Part shown: in pieces, positions 59,601 through 64,000 of the stretch
Numbering within the stretch: the first letter of the stretch is position 1
Layout: each line of letters starts with the position of its first letter
From: Ditylenchus dipsaci
Lineage: Eukaryota; Nematoda; Chromadorea; Rhabditida; Anguinidae
DNA length: 64,000 nt
Reading direction: 5' to 3'
Assembly (NCBI GenBank): GCA_004194705.1
Contig: SADC01001218.1
Location: forward strand, 186,001 to 250,000
The notes under the pieces: generated by a model
What the model was told of the DNA's origin: nothing
Database searches by the model: none
Seen by the model: only the letters and a program-made list of their open reading frames with translations
Made by a program: the position numbers and the translations under genes

Positions 59601-59749
59601 TGTGTTGTGATTTATGTGATAGAGGTCACTTACTGTTTATTTGCTTAAAATTCATCTTTATTTATTTTTATTTAGGGTATCACACATTCTGTGTAGGTCT
59701 AGAACAACCTCCTTGCGGAGCGTGGATGTGCAGCAATTGCGAAGTATAA
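56640..59749 (+). CDS. PHF10: PHF10/SAYP-like chromatin-remodelling subunit with tandem PHD fingers
   Basis: Subunit of PBAF-type SWI/SNF complexes; the double PHD finger reads modified histone H3. Exons: 56640-56832, 56882-57020, 57467-57679, 57745-57813, 57879-58023, 58080-58173, 58227-58370, 58426-about 58590/58599, about 58631/58643-58812, 59491-59542, 59591-59624, 59676-59749. The SAY region is clear: [49 protein letters not shown] and LSRLPLNS match human PHF10 in order. PHD1 runs from LCSVCGLKE to WSCIDC; PHD2 from CKMCDVCN to GAWMCSNCE with all zinc ligands present. Total about 500 aa, as in the human protein. Exon 58227-58370 changes frame at a six-C run near 58316; adding one C gives [20 protein letters not shown], which joins in phase to the next exon. 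Intron 58813-59490 starts GCAAGT, a GC-AG intron. Intron 57021-57466 carries a foldback element. Confidence 0.93.
57045..57432. mobile_element. Foldback element in a PHF10 intron, perfect 9-bp duplication CTTTTACAG
   Basis: Left arm units GGGCCATTTCAAATT (57058-57240), right arm inverse units AAATGGCCCAATTTG (57275-57420); ends GGAGGAGAAAAATGGGCC and GGCCCATTCTTCTCCTCC. CTTTTACAG at 57036-57044 and 57433-57441. The host intron without insert and one repeat is 49 nt. Confidence 0.9.
59257..59360. repeat. Inverted repeat carrying a copied PHF10 exon-intron junction
   Basis: CTACTATAGAATA (59257-59269) and TATTCTATAGTAG (59348-59360) flank a 27-bp segment at 59312-59338 identical to 58006-58032, which spans the end of a PHF10 exon and its donor (CCAATCACCAG|GTCCTTAAT). 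Confidence 0.7.
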
Positions 59750-59834
59750 AATGAATCTCTGCAATTTGTGTGACATTCACTTTTGAAGTTAAAATTTTAA
59801 TTTATTTGCTGCTACTTTTTACCTCCAATAATAA

Positions 59835-59850
59835 AAATAAATTCAGTCGA
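59835..59850 (+). terminator. Likely polyadenylation region of PHF10
   Basis: AATAAAAATAAA about 85 nt after the PHF10 stop. Confidence 0.5.
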
Positions 59851-59914
59851 CTGAATATTGTGTCGTATGAGTAACAAAAGCTGTTTGAAAATACATTTTT
59901 GACTTTTGCAAAAT

Positions 59915-59956
59915 TTTTCATCTGTTGTTTGGTTTTTGTCCTAGCTGGTTTTGCAG
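59915..59956 (+). promoter_or_regulatory. Pyrimidine-rich AG acceptors before the PPP1R21-like start
   Basis: TTGGTTTTTGTCCTAG ends at 59944 and GGTTTTGCAG at 59956, 11-23 nt before the ATG at 59967 and about 200 nt after the PHF10 stop. The arrangement would suit trans-splicing of a downstream operon gene; a local promoter is the alternative. Confidence 0.3.
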
Positions 59957-59966
59957 CCCTAATCCA

Positions 59967-61886
59967 ATGTCCACAATATCCGGGAGTACCACAGACACAA
60001 ATTTAAAATATCAAAGGCTTTCCAGCGAGTTTGTGAAGGTAATCATTTTGTATATTTTTCATTTGATGCAAACGAGTATGCTCCTATTTCAGATCAGAAA
60101 TCAAGTCTCGGTTCTAAAAACGGCCTTGCTAGAAGAACAAGCCAGGAATCAAGAGACTCAGAGTGAAATAGTTGCCAGAGACACCAAATTGAGAAAACTA
60201 GCCAGTGAGCATGAAAGTCTTGTCTTTCGCAATGAACAATTGGTTAAAAGAGTGGAAACCCTGCAAAATACTCTTGACTCTAACAATGCCGCTTTTACTC
60301 TGGCCAAAAATAAAAAAGTTTGTTTTACTAGGGAAAGAATGCAGAGGAGCAGCAGTTTTTTCTCTTTAACATTTTGACGCTACTACTCTATAAGGGTACC
60401 CTTTAAAAGAAAGTGCCTGGTCCTCCCTGTTGTTTTTTTCCATTTTTTCGATAAAATTTTTTGAAAAAGTGCGTAGTCCCCGTAGTTTCATTCGCCATTT
60501 TTCAAAAAAAAAATAAACACAAATTCAAAAAAGGTTAAAATAAAATATAGCAAAAAATTGAACACCGGCGAAAAAGCACCGAGAGGAACCAAGGACTTTT
60601 TAAACAATGGGAGAAAAAACGACAGCGAGACCAAGCCCTTTTTTGTCGCGGACCCGTACAGAGTAGTAAGGCCATCATTTTTATAAGATTTCTGCCTAAC
60701 CCGACAAAAAAAACTCTCGATATAACACCACCACTTTTGGGAATTCGGCGGTGTTATCCCGAAAGCCGCCAGTCTTATTGACAAAAATTTCAACTTTTTC
60801 AGAAACGAGCGGTAAAATGATGATCTTTAGAATATTTGTAATAGGACTGTAAATCAGATTCGGCAAAAGCCTTCAAAAATCAGGTTAAACGGACATTCTC
60901 ACCTGTTTAAATTTAATTTTTTTCCCAATCATTGGACTTCTGTACGGATTTTTCAACTTGGTTTCTAACATAACAAAGCTTAGAATTTAATTTTAGGTGT
61001 AGTTTTGTTAGAAACCAAGTTGAAAAATCCGTACAGAAGTTCATTGATTCAGAAAAAACTTTGGATCGGCGGGGATAAATTTAAAAAGGTGAGCATGCCC
61101 TTCAAAAAAGTGTCGGACCGTAGGCGGAAACGAACTTGAGGAGGTGTAAGCCTAGTGATTAAAAATAAAACGTTTAAAAAGTTAGGTCATTTAAACTGTA
61201 ACACGCTGTTATGTCCCCTTTAAAATTTTTTTAAAAACGAAATTATTTTAGAAACACAAAGAAGCTAACCTGAGACTGTTTGGTGAGACTTCTCGCCAAC
61301 AAATCGCTGGCGGACAGCATGCAGAACCCATTCTCGTTATGGAACAGGAGCTGGAAAGAAAATTGATTGAAAATGGGGAGTTGCACTCAAAAGTATTTTT
61401 TTATTAAACTTTTTGTTCCATTTAACAATAAATTTTTATGTTTGAGATTTTCGACATTGAGAAGCAGCACGATTCTGTAGTTAATAAGCTGGTTCAAAAG
61501 ATAGACCAGTTGGAGTTGGAGAATATTAATTTGAAAAAGAGTTCGTCTGAGAGCCCGCTTCCTTCCACAAGCAGTCAGAAGCCATCTTCTTCATCATTGT
61601 ATGTGCCTTTATCAGCTTATATTGGGTCGTAACTAACACATATTTCAGAGGACAAGAAGACGCCAACTTATCTGCACAACATGAAGACCAAAACGGGCTT
61701 TTAGACGGTGAACACAAGCTGATGGCACAATTTTACACAGAAAAGATTCGCAATTTGAGCGATACTGCTAAACATTCAAATGGAAGGGCAGAATACTACA
61801 AACGGGAGGCATGTTATAAAAATTTATGTGAAATTTTAGGAACCCGGAGATGGAGCAAGATTCGGAGTAGGAGATTTTCAAAGTGA
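59967..61886 (+). CDS. PPP1R21: PPP1R21-like coiled-coil protein, shortened or 3'-incomplete
   Basis: Relative of protein phosphatase 1 regulatory subunit 21 (KLRAQ protein), an endosomal sorting factor that binds Rab5-vesicle partners as part of the FERRY complex in vertebrates. Exons: 59967-60038, 60093-60317, 61252-61392, 61447-61598, 61649-61886. The N-terminal coiled coil aligns well: KYQRLSSEFVK, IRNQVSVLKTALLEEQA, LRKLASEHESLVFRNEQLVK, then ERKLIENGELHSK and FDIEKQHDSVVNKL. The last exon (LMAQFYTEKIRNLSDTAKHS) resembles the C-terminal coiled coil of the human protein, so about 400 central residues are missing. After KREACYKNL the frame runs into repeat sequence and stops at 61884. Either this is a compact version, or the gene continues beyond the elements at 62-63.7 kb. 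The start could also be upstream in the same frame (59925). Confidence 0.8.
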
Positions 61887-62235
61887 AAAATACTCCAACT
61901 CAGACTACAACTTGCTAGAGAACTCGGAGTTAGATTATTTTTATTAGTGGATTACGTATACAACAGAGCAATAGGAAAACGCAAAACTTAAATATTTTCT
62001 ATACAGTCAACCCTAACTATAGTGACACCCCTCGGGACCGGTCTTGGGGTGTCACCATAGCGAGTGTGTCACTATAGCGGGGGTTTTGAAAAAACCTCTT
62101 GAAAAGTGTGACTATGTCGAAGGTTTCGTGTATGGTAATACAATCAACCAAAATTTTATTCAGTTTAGGGTCCAACACATTTTAACACAGTTTTCAAATT
62201 TTTTTGACAGCTCTGATGCGTCAGTATCGTCGAAA

Positions 62236-62762
62236 GGCCCAATACTATTTGAGGTCCCATATTTTGCCTTGGCCCCTGTTGTTTTTCTCATATATTTTTC
62301 TCTACCATTGCTGCATTGTACCCTTATTATTTTCATGTTATTTTTTTATCTTTCTAGCACAATGAGCCGTAAATTTTGGTAGAAGCGATTGAAGAAATAG
62401 ACGTTACCAGCCTTCGTTTGAAGGACCTTTTCAAATTTTCAACAACTGATGCAATCCCTTTCCTGGCAAAGCAGGGACTTCTGCGTAATACAATGAAGTG
62501 CGACATTTGTGGAGATGAAATGAATATTGTCAAGCGATGTGTACTGGAAGATGGAATTTGGGTACGGTGTGCACAATATTTTGTATCCTACTTACTATAT
62601 TAAGTGGGTGTGTCGCAGTAATAAAGTCCATTGTTCAAACAAGTCAATAAGAAGCCAATCATAAAAATAATAAGGGTACAATGCAGCAATGGAAGAGATT
62701 TTAATATATGAAAAGCCAACAGGGGAGACCAAGGCAAAATATGGGACCTCAAATTATAGGGC
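62236..62762. mobile_element. Merlin-type transposon, internally deleted
   Basis: Inverted ends of about 110 bp: CTATTTGAGGTCCCATATTT, TGCCTTGG, CCATTGCTGCATTGTACCCT and complements near 62660-62760. CGTCGAAA occurs at 62228-62235 and 62763-62770. Encloses the zinc-binding N-terminal part of the transposase. Confidence 0.75.
62376..62585 (+). pseudogene. Merlin (ISXO2-type) transposase, N-terminal zinc-binding fragment
   Basis: VEAIEEIDVTSLRLKDLFKF, then DAIPFLAKQGLLRNTMKC, DICGDEMNIVKRCVLEDGIW and VRC. The C-x2-C...W-x-C pattern after FL-x-GLL is the N-terminal zinc ribbon of ISXO2/Merlin transposases. The frame stops at 62601; no DDE domain. Confidence 0.75.
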
Positions 62763-62970
62763 CGTCGAAAATATTGCAAAAATTTCGATTTTGCTGGTCG
62801 AAAGCTGGTCAAGCAAACACTATTACTTCGCCATTTAAACTAGCAACTCTGGAATAGCGTGCACATTTTTCATGATCTAAATCGAGAGTTGCATACCTAA
62901 ATAGTAAAACCATAGTGCTTCCTAAGAAACAACCGAAACTAATAAATTTGATAAAAATAATGTCATGTGA

Positions 62971-63536
62971 ATAATGCCGAAACATTATTCACTACGATTG
63001 CACATATTAGTCACAACTGTGGTACAGTACTACAATGTATTGTACGGCTGTATATCGACTGGAAAAGTGGTTACTGGAAAGTGTACAATTCGCAAAATGT
63101 GTCTTTCGAAACGTCGGATTGGCGAAACGTTAACTCGAAAAATGTACAACTCGCAAAAACGTAACTTAAAAAACGAAGAACTCGCAGAAAATTTTGGTTT
63201 TGCCTGTTTCTCTTCAAATTTTTGATCTTTTTTCAAAGGTTTTTACGCCATCAGGTAGCCCTGCAATTCTACTTTCCGATAATATATCATTTATTTCATT
63301 ATCTCACAAAAATGTAAAACAATTAGGTCAAAGTATGAACCAACTTATTTTTTCTGACAACTTTCATGTTTTGACCTGATTATTTTACATTTTCGTGAGA
63401 TTTCGTTACATTTTCGTAAAGTTTCGCCAATCCGACGTTTCGAAAGACACATTTTGCGAATTATGCACTTTTTCAGTCGATATACAGCCGTATTTTACTA
63501 CAATTCTTAAACTGCACTATAGTTTTTCGGCATCAT
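62971..63536. mobile_element. Palindromic MITE
   Basis: ATGCCGAAACATTATTCAC, GGCTGTATATCGACTGGAAA and TGTGTCTTTCGAAACGTCGG on the left; the inverse CCGACGTTTCGAAAGACACA, GTCGATATACAGCCG and GTTTTTCGGCATCAT on the right. An inner part (63255-63375) resembles the TAGCCCTG palindrome at 26240. Confidence 0.65.
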
Positions 63537-64000
63537 TTACAGGGTTAAGTCACAGGGTTAAAAAAAAATAAAAAACTTGACACGTGCCACTGTATCGAGG
63601 GTATTTTTATCTGTTGGGACCGGCCCTGGGGTGTCATTATAGCGGGGTGTACTGTAGCGGGATTTCACTGCAGCGGGGACCACCAATTTATTTTTGAAAA
63701 AAAGCTTGCAAAAAAGGAAATGCCAATGTTTTGATATTTTATTTTGAGATAGTTTCAGTGTGAAACACTTGTCCGTCCGGTTTAAGGACCACAAATTTAT
63801 TTTTCGAATTTGTATTAAGATTCTGTTTTGCTTCAAATGGCCAAATTTTTTTAGTATTCGGTATTCTTCAAAGTCGTTTCGACTATCCCTTGCGGTGTTC
63901 AAAGTTCGGATGGTGCGGGGAACAGCAAAAAGAAAAAGACTCCAATTTTTTTTAAATTTTAGGGCAAAAATTGTCTGAGAAATTTCATGTTGAAAATAAA

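Larger units (their letters stand above)
62004..63654. mobile_element. Pogo/Tigger-ended element with nested insertions
   Basis: TA-CAGTCAACCCTAACTATAG and GGGACCGGTC on the left; GGGACCGGCCCTGGGGTGTC and GGGGTGTACTG-TA on the right. No Tigger transposase frame remains. Contains a Merlin derivative (62236-62762) and a palindrome (62971-63536). Confidence 0.65.

Overview
This is animal nuclear DNA, AT-rich, with spliced genes and no bacterial or organellar features. Four genes are recognisable, all on the + strand in the right-hand 40 kb: a DAAM-type formin (24.5-43.8 kb, about 20 exons), an SR-domain protein (51.4-52.7 kb), a PHF10/SAYP double-PHD chromatin factor (56.6-59.7 kb) and a PPP1R21-like coiled-coil protein (60.0-61.9 kb, shortened or incomplete at the 3' end). 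The PPP1R21 and PHF10 families point to a metazoan. Eighteen introns fall between 44 and 65 nt, which suggests a compact-intron lineage such as nematodes, larvaceans, rotifers or tardigrades. The sequence alone does not let me choose between them.

Layout. 0-24 kb has no host gene I can defend and is packed with nested DNA transposons: a decayed Mutator-like (MULE) transposase at 3.65-4.6 kb, a foldback element carrying a SWIM-finger ORF at 5.86-7.92 kb, and many palindromic MITEs. 24.5-43.8 kb is the formin, with MITEs filling its long introns. 43.9-51.3 kb is repeats again, including a deleted pogo/Tigger transposon. 51.3-61.9 kb holds the other three genes with foldback and hAT-like elements between and inside them. 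62-64 kb is a Tigger-ended element with a Merlin fragment nested in it.

The main feature of the window is its mobile DNA. Several foldback elements have arms built from tandem short units, each element with a different unit, and at least four are flanked by perfect 9-bp direct repeats (MULE-like). Beside them are hAT-like MITEs with 8-bp duplications, TTAA-flanked near-perfect hairpins, TA-flanked pogo-type MITEs, Merlin remnants with 8-bp duplications, and a family with TACCGTATT ends in at least eight two-ended copies. Removing a MITE and its target duplication from two long introns leaves 49 and 52 nt, the normal intron size here, so MITE insertion explains at least part of the intron growth.

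The genes do not form one pathway. The formin is a cytoplasmic actin nucleator under Rho/Dishevelled control, PHF10 is a subunit of PBAF-type chromatin remodellers, the SR protein suggests nuclear RNA processing, and PPP1R21 acts in endosomal sorting. PHF10 and the PPP1R21-like gene lie head to tail about 220 bp apart, close enough to raise the question of an operon. Several conserved exons need a one-base frame correction at a homopolymer, so residual sequencing error is likely and individual reading frames should be treated with care.
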